Shown here: piece after piece, positions 1 through 9,200 of the stretch
How positions within the stretch are numbered: position 1 is the stretch's first letter
How the letters are laid out: each line of letters opens with the position of its first letter
From: CAZMSD01 sp964568855
Lineage (GTDB): Bacteria > CAIWAD01
NCBI GenBank assembly: GCA_964568855.1
Contig: CAZMSD010000005.1
Location: 62,001-126,000, forward strand
DNA: 64,000 bases
Reading direction: 5' to 3'
Position numbers and translations under genes: made by a program
Notes under the pieces: generated by a model
The model's input: the letters and a program-made list of their open reading frames with translations, nothing else
Database searches by the model: none
What the model was told of the DNA's origin: nothing

Positions 1-167
1 GCTCGCAGGGAGCCGTAGAGACCTTCCTTAGACTGCTCCAGCGCTTCCGCGGGCCCGTCCAGCCCCTCCGGCGAATCGTCCGCCCATGCTTGCTGCCCGC
101 TGCCCAGCACGGCGCAGCATAGCAGGGCCGGCATGGACCAGAGAACCTTGAAGGATGACTTCTTCAT
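1..167 (-). CDS. Exported protein, N-terminal fragment (runs off the left edge)
   Basis: Only the first 55 codons are in the window. An ideal Shine-Dalgarno (AGGAGGA) lies 5 bases before the ATG at 167. The protein begins MKKSSFKVLWSMPALLCCAVLG, a positively charged start followed by a hydrophobic core, then a small-residue region (GQQAWA) typical of signal peptidase I cleavage, then an acidic segment. It is therefore likely to be a Sec-exported periplasmic or outer-membrane protein. The mature part is missing, so no function can be given. It follows the glmS-like gene on the same strand but is separated by 378 bases of AT-richer DNA, so it probably has its own promoter. Confidence 0.75.
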   Translation of the reverse strand, partial: MKKSSFKVLWSMPALLCCAVLGSGQQAWADDSPEGLDGPAEALEQSKEGLYGSLR

Positions 168-545
168 GTACTCCTCCTGTTTGTGGTTGCTGAATGGTTC
201 TGTGCGGGGGGATTCGTCACACCCGGGGGGAGGGCCGATTTCTATCTCGACTCGGGTGCCCGTAGGAACAGGATTAGCACCCGCAAATCACATGCCTACC
301 TAACATTGTGCGGGTATAGCTGTTAATTTTACATTAACGTATTCGTGAGATATTTCTGTGATTCCATTGTAGATCAACAGGATGGTTCCTTCAGGGCACT
401 GCATTCCTCGGGAAGCCGCATTCAGCAATTGCCAGGAGTGTCAGGGATCAGCAGGGTTTCCGGGCGGGAGGGACTGTTTCACTGTTCAGATAATGAACAG
501 GCGCTGCGACAGGGCGCAGCTTGGGGGCGTACAATTTCGGTCGCT
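168..545. other. Non-coding spacer between the glmS-like gene and the exported-protein gene
   Basis: No plausible gene is seen here. The stretch at about 280-360 is clearly richer in A+T than the surroundings. It contains an inverted repeat, GTTAAT-5 bases-ATTAAC (322-338), and A/T-rich hexamers such as TAAAAT and TATACC on the minus strand that could serve as a -10 element for the gene starting at 167. No good -35 partner with correct spacing was found, so the promoter is only suspected. Two short hairpins lie close behind the glmS-like stop codon and are listed separately. Confidence 0.5.
482..520 (-). terminator. Tandem short hairpins behind the glmS-like gene
   Basis: Reading the minus strand, a 6-bp stem (GCTGCG/CGCAGC, 503-520) is followed by a 7-bp stem (CTGTTCA-5 bases-TGAACAG, 482-500). 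They begin 25 bases after the glmS-like stop codon. There is no U-run after either stem, so this would not be a classical intrinsic terminator. It could protect the 3' end of the mRNA or be fortuitous. Confidence 0.3.
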
Positions 546-3236
546 TCAATCCACCGTGATGCTCTTGGATACGTTTTTCGGCGAATCGGGGTGCACGCCG
601 TGGTTCTCGAATCCCAGGCCGTCCAGCAGCGCCTTCTTCTTCAGACACATGGCCAGGGCCAGGCGCTGCAGGACCAGGATCGCGCTGAAGGAAGTATAGA
701 TCAGGTCGCCGCTGGGCGGCAGCTCGATGAAGATTCCCCGGTAGCCGGGATTGCCCATCGGGGCCTCCAGCGCGGCGCGGCGCAGGTCCTCGTCCGATTC
801 CCCGATCACCACGCTGCTCGCTCCGCGGATCTTGTGCGTATTGATCTGAGTCACGGTCAGCTCGATGTCGCGCTTCCCCGGGCCGGTGACGTAGATCAGC
901 GGATAGTCCCGGTACAGGCTCGCCAGCAGATCCCGGCCCAGCCCGCCGGATTCCACGGGACCGCCCTTCTCCGGCTCCTCAGGATCGAAAAGGCGCCGGA
1001 GCTGCCTCTGTATCACGGCGCCCCACCGATTATCCTTCGGAAGCGGGCTTCCGCCGTCCCGCAGCCGCTCGGCGAGTCGTTCCGCCAGCGAATTCGTGAA
1101 GCTGCGCAACTGGTCCAGTCCATAGCCTGTGTTCAGCCCCAGAATCGTGTTGGGGCCGTGCTTGAACTCGGTGGCTTCGATCCCCTCGGCGTGATTGAGC
1201 ACCACTTCGCGGATCTTCAGCGCCCCTTCCCGGGCCACGCCCCACATCCGAGTGGCCAGGATGTGCAGGCTGGGATACTGGTAGAGCAACTCGGCGGCCT
1301 CCTCCACCCCCGCGCCCGTGGTCTCCAGCGTTTCCTCCAGCAGCCCCGGAATCTGCTCGAGCCGTTCCTTGCGGCGCCGGATCAGACGGAAGCGCTCGCT
1401 GTGGCTGCGGCTGCTGTTGCGCCGGCCGCCCTGAGCGGCGGCCAGGTAGAGCGCCATCCCGTAGAGCAGGGTCAGCTGGTTGATGAAACTCTTGGTGGCC
1501 GGCACGGCGATTTCCGGCCCGCAGCGCAAGGGCAGGAAGTAGTCCGCCCGTTCCTGGGCCAGGGTGGAGTTGAGGTTGTTCACCAGGCTGACGTGACGCA
1601 GCGACGGCACCCTGCGGCTCACATCGTCCACCACGTCGATCACGTCCTTCGTTTCGCCGCTCTGCGAGATCGTGACCAGCATGTCCCGCTCGTCGATGCA
1701 GTGATTGTACTGCCCGCGATACTCGCCGGGCAGCATGGGCACGAACTTCACGCCGCAGATGTCGTTGAAGAACAGGGCGCCCGTGCGGGCCGCATTGTAG
1801 CTGGTCCCCGAGCAGACGGCGATTATCTGCCCACCGGCCTCGATGGTGGCGCGGGCGTCTTCCACGAAACTCATCAGCTTGGTGTTGAGCTCGTTGATCT
1901 CGTCGTTTTCCGAGTAGAGGTCCGCCAGCTTGATCAGGTCGCGGCGCGGATGGTCGGTGAAATGTTCCCAGGCCCAGACCAGCAGGCTGGAGGCATCGCT
2001 GTAGAATCCATCGTCCGCGCGCACTTCCGGAGGCAGTTCGCAGAACATCTCCCAGAGCGCGTCGTCGTCGAAGAGATCCCGGCAGGCCTCCTTCATGGCG
2101 CCCGGGCTCTTGGCCAGGATAAGAGCCAGCAGTTTGCGCTCCATGGCGCTGATCAGCAGCCGTCCCTGCCCGCCGCCTTCGCGGAATTCGCGCAGGCGCT
2201 CGCTGCCCAGGGAGAAGTAGCGCACCAGGCGGCGAGCACTGTCCACCTGGTCAGCGATCTCCTGCTCCATGAAGTATTCGAACCCGTCGCGCAGGCTGAT
2301 CTCCCCCACATGCAACCTGCTGAAGTGGGGAGGTACGTCGATGGGATCACCCGCGGCGAACAGCCGCTCCCGGCCGTCCTCGTCCAGGTGACGCTGCTCA
2401 TCCAGCGCGTAGACCCGGTGATCGAGGGCGGAATACTCCACGAACTGGCCCTGCCGCAGGGGAACCACCAGGCGGGTCATTTTCAGGACGGCCGTCAGGT
2501 CGCTGCTGGCGATGATGAATGGATTCTCAGCAACACCCGGCTCCTCCCCGGCTTCCCCGTCGCCCAGGCCCAGGTAGAGGCTGGAGCCGCTCTTCACGGC
2601 GTAGACGGTTCCCGTTTCCGGCAGTACCACCACCGAGGCGTAGGAACCTTCCACCTGCCGGGAAGCGGCCACGATGGCCGCGCGCATGGCGCCCTGAAGG
2701 TCGGCGTGCCGGCCGCTCCCGCGCTCGGCGTGGTAATGGTGCTCCACCAGGTGGATCAGCATTTCCCCGTCGTTGTCGGAGACCACGCTGTGCCCCTGTT
2801 CGAGAAGGAATTCCTTCAGGCGCGCGTTGTTGCTGATGTTCCCGTTATGGGCGCCGTAGATGTGCTCGAAGCAGCGCACCACGTGGGGCTGGGAATTGAG
2901 TTCGTCCACCGCGCCGTAGGTGGCCCAGCGCACCTGGCCGCAGAACAGGGAACCGGGCCGCCCGTCCATCTCCAGTTTTTCGCAGACCGCGCTCGGCGCG
3001 CCCGGCGCCTTGAGCAGCGTGATCCTGTCGCCGTCCTGGAAGGCGCCCCCGGTGGAATCGTAACCCCGGTACTCGAGGACCCGCAGCAGGCGCGAGGCGA
3101 TCTCGCCCAGGCGGACGTTGCGTTTGTGATACACCAGGCCGATCACCCCGCAGGCCAGGGCGAAGCGCAATCCCGGCACGGGGATCGGAAGTCGGGCCAG
3201 TCGCTGGCGGAGTCTCAGCATCATCGTCGATCTCAT
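546..3236 (-). CDS. glmS: Long glutamine-fructose-6-phosphate aminotransferase (GlmS-type)
   Basis: Makes glucosamine-6-phosphate from fructose-6-phosphate and glutamine, the first step to UDP-GlcNAc. The N-terminal class II glutaminase domain shows CGVIGLV (nucleophile Cys), RGYDSTG, VRWATYGAVDELNSQPH, HNGNI and SDNDGEM. Two SIS sugar-isomerase domains follow (CSGTSYNAAR, ISQSGETKDV, ATKSFINQL; then EGALKIREV and EFKHGPN). The end, SPKNVSKSITVD, matches the conserved GlmS C-tail. Two oddities stand out. The Cys is residue 29 rather than residue 2, after a basic and hydrophobic leader, so a propeptide would have to be removed. At 896 residues it is almost 300 longer than the common 600-610, with insertions between the glutaminase and SIS parts and in the second SIS region. 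The start is 9 bases after the CHAT gene stop with a weak ribosome site; Met5/Met6 are alternatives, but none removes the leader. Confidence 0.88.
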   Translation of the reverse strand: MRSTMMLRLRQRLARLPIPVPGLRFALACGVIGLVYHKRNVRLGEIASRLLRVLEYRGYDSTGGAFQDGDRITLLKAPGAPSAVCEKLEMDGRPGSLFCGQVRWATYGAVDELNSQPHVVRCFEHIYGAHNGNISNNARLKEFLLEQGHSVVSDNDGEMLIHLVEHHYHAERGSGRHADLQGAMRAAIVAASRQVEGSYASVVVLPETGTVYAVKSGSSLYLGLGDGEAGEEPGVAENPFIIASSDLTAVLKMTRLVVPLRQGQFVEYSALDHRVYALDEQRHLDEDGRERLFAAGDPIDVPPHFSRLHVGEISLRDGFEYFMEQEIADQVDSARRLVRYFSLGSERLREFREGGGQGRLLISAMERKLLALILAKSPGAMKEACRDLFDDDALWEMFCELPPEVRADDGFYSDASSLLVWAWEHFTDHPRRDLIKLADLYSENDEINELNTKLMSFVEDARATIEAGGQIIAVCSGTSYNAARTGALFFNDICGVKFVPMLPGEYRGQYNHCIDERDMLVTISQSGETKDVIDVVDDVSRRVPSLRHVSLVNNLNSTLAQERADYFLPLRCGPEIAVPATKSFINQLTLLYGMALYLAAAQGGRRNSSRSHSERFRLIRRRKERLEQIPGLLEETLETTGAGVEEAAELLYQYPSLHILATRMWGVAREGALKIREVVLNHAEGIEATEFKHGPNTILGLNTGYGLDQLRSFTNSLAERLAERLRDGGSPLPKDNRWGAVIQRQLRRLFDPEEPEKGGPVESGGLGRDLLASLYRDYPLIYVTGPGKRDIELTVTQINTHKIRGASSVVIGESDEDLRRAALEAPMGNPGYRGIFIELPPSGDLIYTSFSAILVLQRLALAMCLKKKALLDGLGFENHGVHPDSPKNVSKSITVD

Positions 3237-3244
3237 TCACCGGT

Positions 3245-6200
3245 TCAGTCGCTAACATGGTCGCGGGCGCGCCCGTTTCCGCTGAGAGTGAAGGCGGCCC
3301 AGTAGGCGGGATGAGGATGAACGTACCGTCTTACCGCCAATTGCGCCAACCGCAGGGCTTCGTCCAGATCCGCTCCCGCTTCCAGGCGGCGGTAAAAATG
3401 CTTTACCAGCACCGCAGTCGCCAGGTCTTCCACCTTCCAGAGGCTGGAAATCACGCTGCGGGCGCCGGCCGCCACGAAGGCCCGCGGAAGGCCCGCCAGC
3501 TCGTCGCCCGGACCGATCCGGCCCAGGCCGGTCTCGCAGGCGGAGAGCATCACGATGCCCGTGGGGAGGTCCAGGGCGACGATCTCGCCGGCGTCCAGGC
3601 GTCCGTCTTCGCCCTCCCCGGGGCTGAGCAGCAGGCCGGAGCCCACCTGCCCACGCGGATCGTGCAGCGCATGGCAGCTGAAATGGCGGAAGGCGCGGGC
3701 GCGCCTGTCTTCCTTCAACGCGGCTTCGCTGGCCAGAGCGCCGCTGAGCACTTCCACTCCCCTGGTGCTGTGGGCCACGCTCTGCGCCTCCAGTCCGGCG
3801 AAGTCCAGTTGCGCGGTGCCCGGGTGCAGAGGATCCGCGAAGACCAGTCCTTCGCCCGTCGGCGACTCGCGATCGATGGTCCGGCCCAGCAGCGACAGGC
3901 TTCCCGCCTGGACCAGGGCGCAGCGCTCCACCAGCAGGCCGCCGTCCTCGAGCACCAGGGTGGCGAAAGGCAGGTGATGCAGGGCGCCGTGGCCGACCAC
4001 CACCAGCCGGGACGGAGGACCGCCAGCGCCGAACACCGGATCGAGCAGGATCTCGGCCAGTCGCCGGCCGCTGCCTTCGGTGCTCTGCAGGTCGATGATC
4101 CGGCGGCGGTGGCTCAGCAGCAGCTCCGACAGGTCCTCGCGCGGCAGGTTCAATGCCGTGGCGCGCAGGCCCTGCTCGCCCGCGTGAAAGCACCAGCTGC
4201 GCCGTTCACCCACGTGGTAGACGATCCAGGCGCCCTCGGAGCCCAGCTCGAGCAGCAGCCGGTCCAGCTGCTCCAGGTTCTCCGGCAGCGGCCCCTGCGC
4301 GGTACCCCCGGGATCTTCCGCGGCTGCGCGGCTCTCGATGTTCAGCAGCACACGGTCCAGGGCCTCCTGCAATTCCCTGATCCGCTTCCGCGGCGGAGGG
4401 TCCTCCGCCAGGCTGCGGGTCAGCAGCCCGGCCAGGCTGTCGCGCCGGGCCTTAAGCGCGGGATCGACGGCATATCCGCTGCGGCGCAGGCGCAGCAGCT
4501 CGAGGAAGCCCAGCGCGCGCCCCTGCTCCGAAACCAGCAGGGCCTCGCGGGCCGCGCCCCGTTCCGCCAGCAGGTCCACCAGTTCGTCCACCAGCCCCTC
4601 CGCCGCCTCGCCGCCCCTGCGGAACCGCACTCCCGACTGGCGGCGCAGCTCGCGTTGCAGGAGCTCCAGCTCTTCCCGCAGCAGTTGCTCGGCCTCGAGC
4701 GAAGTCCCCCCGGCTCGCTGAGCCCGGGCCAGGCTCAGCGCGGCGCGCCGTCGCTCCCGGTGGAATTCCCCCGACTCGGCGCCCCGGTGAGCCTCCCGCG
4801 CCGCCCTTTCCGCTTTCCCGGCCTCGCCCAGCTGCAGCAGCCGGCGGGCATCCAGTTCCCGCAGTCGGGAAAGCTCCCGCCGATCCTCGAGCTCCAGCGC
4901 ATCGAGCAGCCCACCGGCCAGCAGTTCGCCCGCCCGGCGCAGGCCGCGCTTCCCGGCGGCGCCCCGCAGCCCCTGCGCCAGGCTTAACTCGGCCTCGGCG
5001 GTGTTACGCAGCGTCACCAGTGCTCTCCCCCGGTCGCCTGAAAGAGAATCCAGGCGCGCCGCCTCGGCGAATCGCTCGAGGGCCCGCTGGGGTCGCCCCC
5101 GGCTCAGGGCCAGACGGCCCAGGTTGTTGAAAACCGCGGCGAGTTCAACGGGCAGCTCCAGTCGCAGCGCCAGTTCGTGGGCGCGCATGAAGTGGACAGC
5201 GGCCTCTTCCAACTCACCCAGTTCCATGCGCACCAGCCCGCTGCTGTTCTCGTAGAGCAGGCGCAGGTCGGCGTCCTCATCCCCGAGGAAGCCCCGGGCC
5301 TCGTCCAGGCGCATGAAAGCCCGGGCCGCCAGCCCCTGGCTCCAGCGCAGGTCGCCCATCCGCAACTGGTGGAGGGCCCGGCGACGAGCGGGCCAGCTTC
5401 CTTCCTCAAGCACTTGCGAGGCCTGTTCGAAGAGGCCCTCGGCGGCCCTCAGGTCACCGCTTCGCTGCAGAGCCACCGCCTCCAGCTCCAGGCGGTCCAG
5501 GGCTGGGCTGCCGGACAGCGAGTCCCACTGAACCAGGGGACCGTCGAAACAGGCCAGGCAACCGGCCAGGTCGTTGGCGTCCAGGTAAAGCTTGGCCAGG
5601 AACAGGGCACGCCGCGGATCCGCGTCCACGGGCAGCGCAGCGAATCGCCGCGCCAGCAGGGCCGCCCGCACGTGGCGGTCGCGCCGCTTGAGGGTGGCCA
5701 GCCGGCCGTCGAGCATCTTCCGCGCCCGTTTCTCGTCCACGGGCCTAAGTGCCTTGAGTTCCTCCGGCACCCTGCCGTAGCGCTGGCGGGCGGCGAGTTG
5801 CTCCTCGGACGTGGCCGCCGGTTCGAGCAGCACGCCCAGGCTCCAGAGGGAATCCGCCAGTTCCTCCTCACCGGCCAGGTCGGCCAGCAGCGTCAACTGG
5901 CGCATCACCGCAGGGCGGTCCCAGCTGCCTTCAAGAAGCTGCGCGGGCAGGGGCAGCAGCACTTCCAGGGCCTCGCCGGGATCGACGCTCTCAACCGCGC
6001 TGCGGGAGGCCAGCAGCATCAGGCGGCCCGAGAAGGTCGTGTTGCCCAGCCGCAGCGCCAGGTCCAGGCCGCGGCGGTAGGCGCGCCAGGCCAGGTCCTG
6101 TCGTCCGGACCTGCGGTAGTGATTCCCCAGGCGAACCAGGCGCTCCAGCCCTTCCCGCGCCTGGAGGCGCCGCGCTTCCGGCTCCAGGGGCGGCGCTCCA

Positions 6201-9200
6201 AGGAAGACAAAGCGCGGATCCCGCTCCAGCACCGGGTCATTTTCGAGCAGGCCGAGTCCCAGGTCCACCAGGGCCACGCGATCCAGTTCCCGGTCCGGCA
6301 GGGGCATAACCGCCCGCTGGAGGCCGCCGAGTACCAGGACCCGTTCCAGCAGCAGCCAGGCTTCGAGTTCTCCCAGCTCCGGCGGACCCTCCATCCGCAG
6401 ACCGCGCAGGGCCAGGACCTCGCCGGGGAGGTCCAACTCGAGCAGGGACGCCAGGTCCACGCGCCGCCGCCCGAAATCGAACCAGCTGCCCAGCGGAAAC
6501 CCACGATCCAGGTGCAGCACCGCGTCCAGGCAGAGCACGCGCCCTTCGAGAGCCTGAGCCCCCGGCCTCAGCAGCAGCTCTGGCGACTCCCGGCGCAGCC
6601 GGGGATCCTCCGCCGGCGTCTCGTCTTCCGACAACAGGCAGATCCACTCCCCGCCCAGCGCGCTGTTGGCCGCCGCGAGGCGCAGCTGGACCGGATCGGC
6701 GCACCAGCGCCGGGGATCCCGATCCCCTGATTCCGCCTCCTCTCCCGTCAAGGGCGGCCGTCCCTCCCATTCCACCAGGTTCGTTTCCGAGTTCTGCGTC
6801 CAGAGCGCCAGCGAATCGGGATGGAGGGGCCCGGGTTCCACCAGGCTGCGCAGTCGGGCTTCGGTCTCGCTCAGCGCGCGGCGATCCTGCTCGACGAAGC
6901 GGACCAGGTTCTCCCCCCGGCCAGCCAGGCTGTCTTCCGTCCCCGGGACCGCGCCCAGCGCGGCGCGGCGCGTCAGGAACAGCTCCCGCGAATCGAAAAC
7001 CAGGTTCCGCCAATGGTTGGTCCAGCTCTCCCTGGACAGGCGCAGCTCAAGCGTCTCCAGCTGGCGGCGGCCCAGCCACCAGCGTCGCCACAACTCCTGC
7101 TCGAGTTGAAGCTCGGTTCCCGCGGAGCTCTCCAGCCTTCGGGCCAGTTTCGCCATCAGGGGCAGGCCGCGCTTGCGGATCCTGAGCTCGAGCTGCCGGC
7201 CCGGTTCCGCGGGAAGGTCCTCCAGGTCACGGCGCAGAGCAGCCAGCAGCACCATGCCCCCTGGTGTCTCGAATTCGTCGCCCCGGTCCAGCAGCAGTTC
7301 CGCGGCCAGCAGGTCCAGCCGCCAGAGCAGTTCCGGATCGCTGGAGGAATCGAAGGCGGGACTCGCGACCTCTTCTTTCTCAACCGGCGAGCGGTCCGCC
7401 AGGAGCCCCAGGCAGGCGTAGGCTTCCTCCAGCAGGCGACGGGCCTGCCGGGTCTCCCCCAGGCCCCGGTGGAGCCCGGCCCGCGCCAGCAGCACGGAGA
7501 CCCGGTCGGCGGGCAGGACCGGCCGGCCGTCCCGGTGGGTCGCCAGGTTGATCCCCTCCAGGCGCAGCAGGGCCTCGCCACGCAGCAACAGTGCCCGTAC
7601 CGGATTCGAACGGGCTGCGCGGCGCTCCTTGAGCTGCGCCCAGAGCAGGAGCAGGGACAGCCGTCCGCGCGGCGGCAGCAGTTCGCCCTGTCCGGCCCTG
7701 GCCAGCAGGCCCTCGAGCACTGCGGTCTGCTCCGCCAGCCTCCGCTCCAGCTCGTCTTTCCGTCGGCTTCCCGTGGTGTCGGCCCTCTGCCGGTCCGCCA
7801 GCAGCAGGCTGGAGAGCGCACCTTCGCAGGCGATGCCCTCCACGCCGATGCCGAGCAGTTCTTCCCCGGCCCGCCTGCCGGCGTCGCGGTAGCGGCGGGC
7901 GGCCTCCAGCAGGCGGCCCCGGCCGGCCAGTCGCCTGGCGACGGCCAGGTCGAGCCGCACCACGCCTTCCTGGTCCCCCTGCTTGCGAAGCAGCCTGCGG
8001 CGGAGGTTCATCCCTTCGATGCGCAGATCCTCCCTGCCCAGGCGTCCCTCCAGTTCGCTTTCGACGGCGTTGTGAAGCAGGCGCTCGTCCTCGACTCTCC
8101 ATTCGTAGCGCCCGGAGCCTGTCGAGAGACCGCGGAAATTCCACAGGGGCAGACTGAAACCCAGGATCTCCAGGCGCAGCCAGTTCTGGTCCGGGGGGAG
8201 CGGCCAGCTGCCCCTGGAGAGCTCCTCGCGGGCCAGGGCCAGGCAGTGCCGGGCCTGTTGATCCTCGTCCAGCTCCATCAGCGCCAGGCAGCGGTTCCGC
8301 TGCAGGAGGGCCCGCTGCCCGGGGTCCCCTTCCAGGGCCAGCGCGCGCCGGTACCAGCTCAGCGCCTCGCCGAATTCCCCGCGTTCGCCGGCCAGCATGC
8401 CCAGCCGGGCCAGCAGCGCCACCCTGTTCTCCGTCCGGTCCAGGCGACCGGCCAGGGTCTGGGCGCTGTCCAGCCGCGCCACGGCTGGTTCTAGTTCGCC
8501 GCTCCATTGCTGGGCGATACCCAGGCACTGCAGGAAGACCAGTCGCTCGCCCTCGCCGCGGAAGCGCTCGCTGTGCTCAAGACGTTCCAGGTAGGCCTCG
8601 GCGGCCGCCGCGGCGCCGAACTCGCCCATCGAAAAGAAGAGGTTGCCCAGGTTCTGCGAGAGCGCCGCCGCCAGCTCGGGATCGCCGCCCGGGGGCAGGA
8701 GATCCAGTCCCCGCTGCAGCAGGAAAATGGCGCGATCCGCCAGTTCATCCGCTCCCGGCCGGCTGTCCAGCAGGCCCGCCCGTCCGTAGCGCAACCGGCT
8801 GAACTGCACCCGGCTTTCGGAGAACTGGCGCAGCAGGCTCTTCAGCCCTTCCGGCCGCCGGCGCATCAGGCGCACCTGCTCCGCCAGGGTCCATCCCAGG
8901 GCGAGATAGGCCTCCACGATGCGGTGGTCCAGGGTCAGGGAGCGTTCCAGCCAGTATTCCGACTCGGGCAGCCGCGCCGGATCTTCCGAGGCCAGCCAGG
9001 AGATCAGCAGCCCCAGGGCGTAGCAGTGACGCGCCTCCGCTCCAGGAGCTTCGGCCGCCCGCCGGCAGGCGGCTTCTCTTTCAGCCAGCCACCCCAGCTG
9101 CATCAGGCAGCGGAAGAGACCCCGCAGAGCGGGAAAATGCCCCGGGTCCAGGTCCAGCGCGCGACCGTACTCGGCCGCCGCCAGTTCCAGGTCGCCCGTC

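Noticed and set aside
345..3305. A 986-codon open frame on the plus strand opposite the glmS-like gene, and similar long plus-strand frames opposite the CHAT gene and others
   Set aside because: They mirror minus-strand genes with clear domains. High G+C at third positions removes stop codons from the opposite frames. Their products are Gln/Arg/His-rich with no known motifs.
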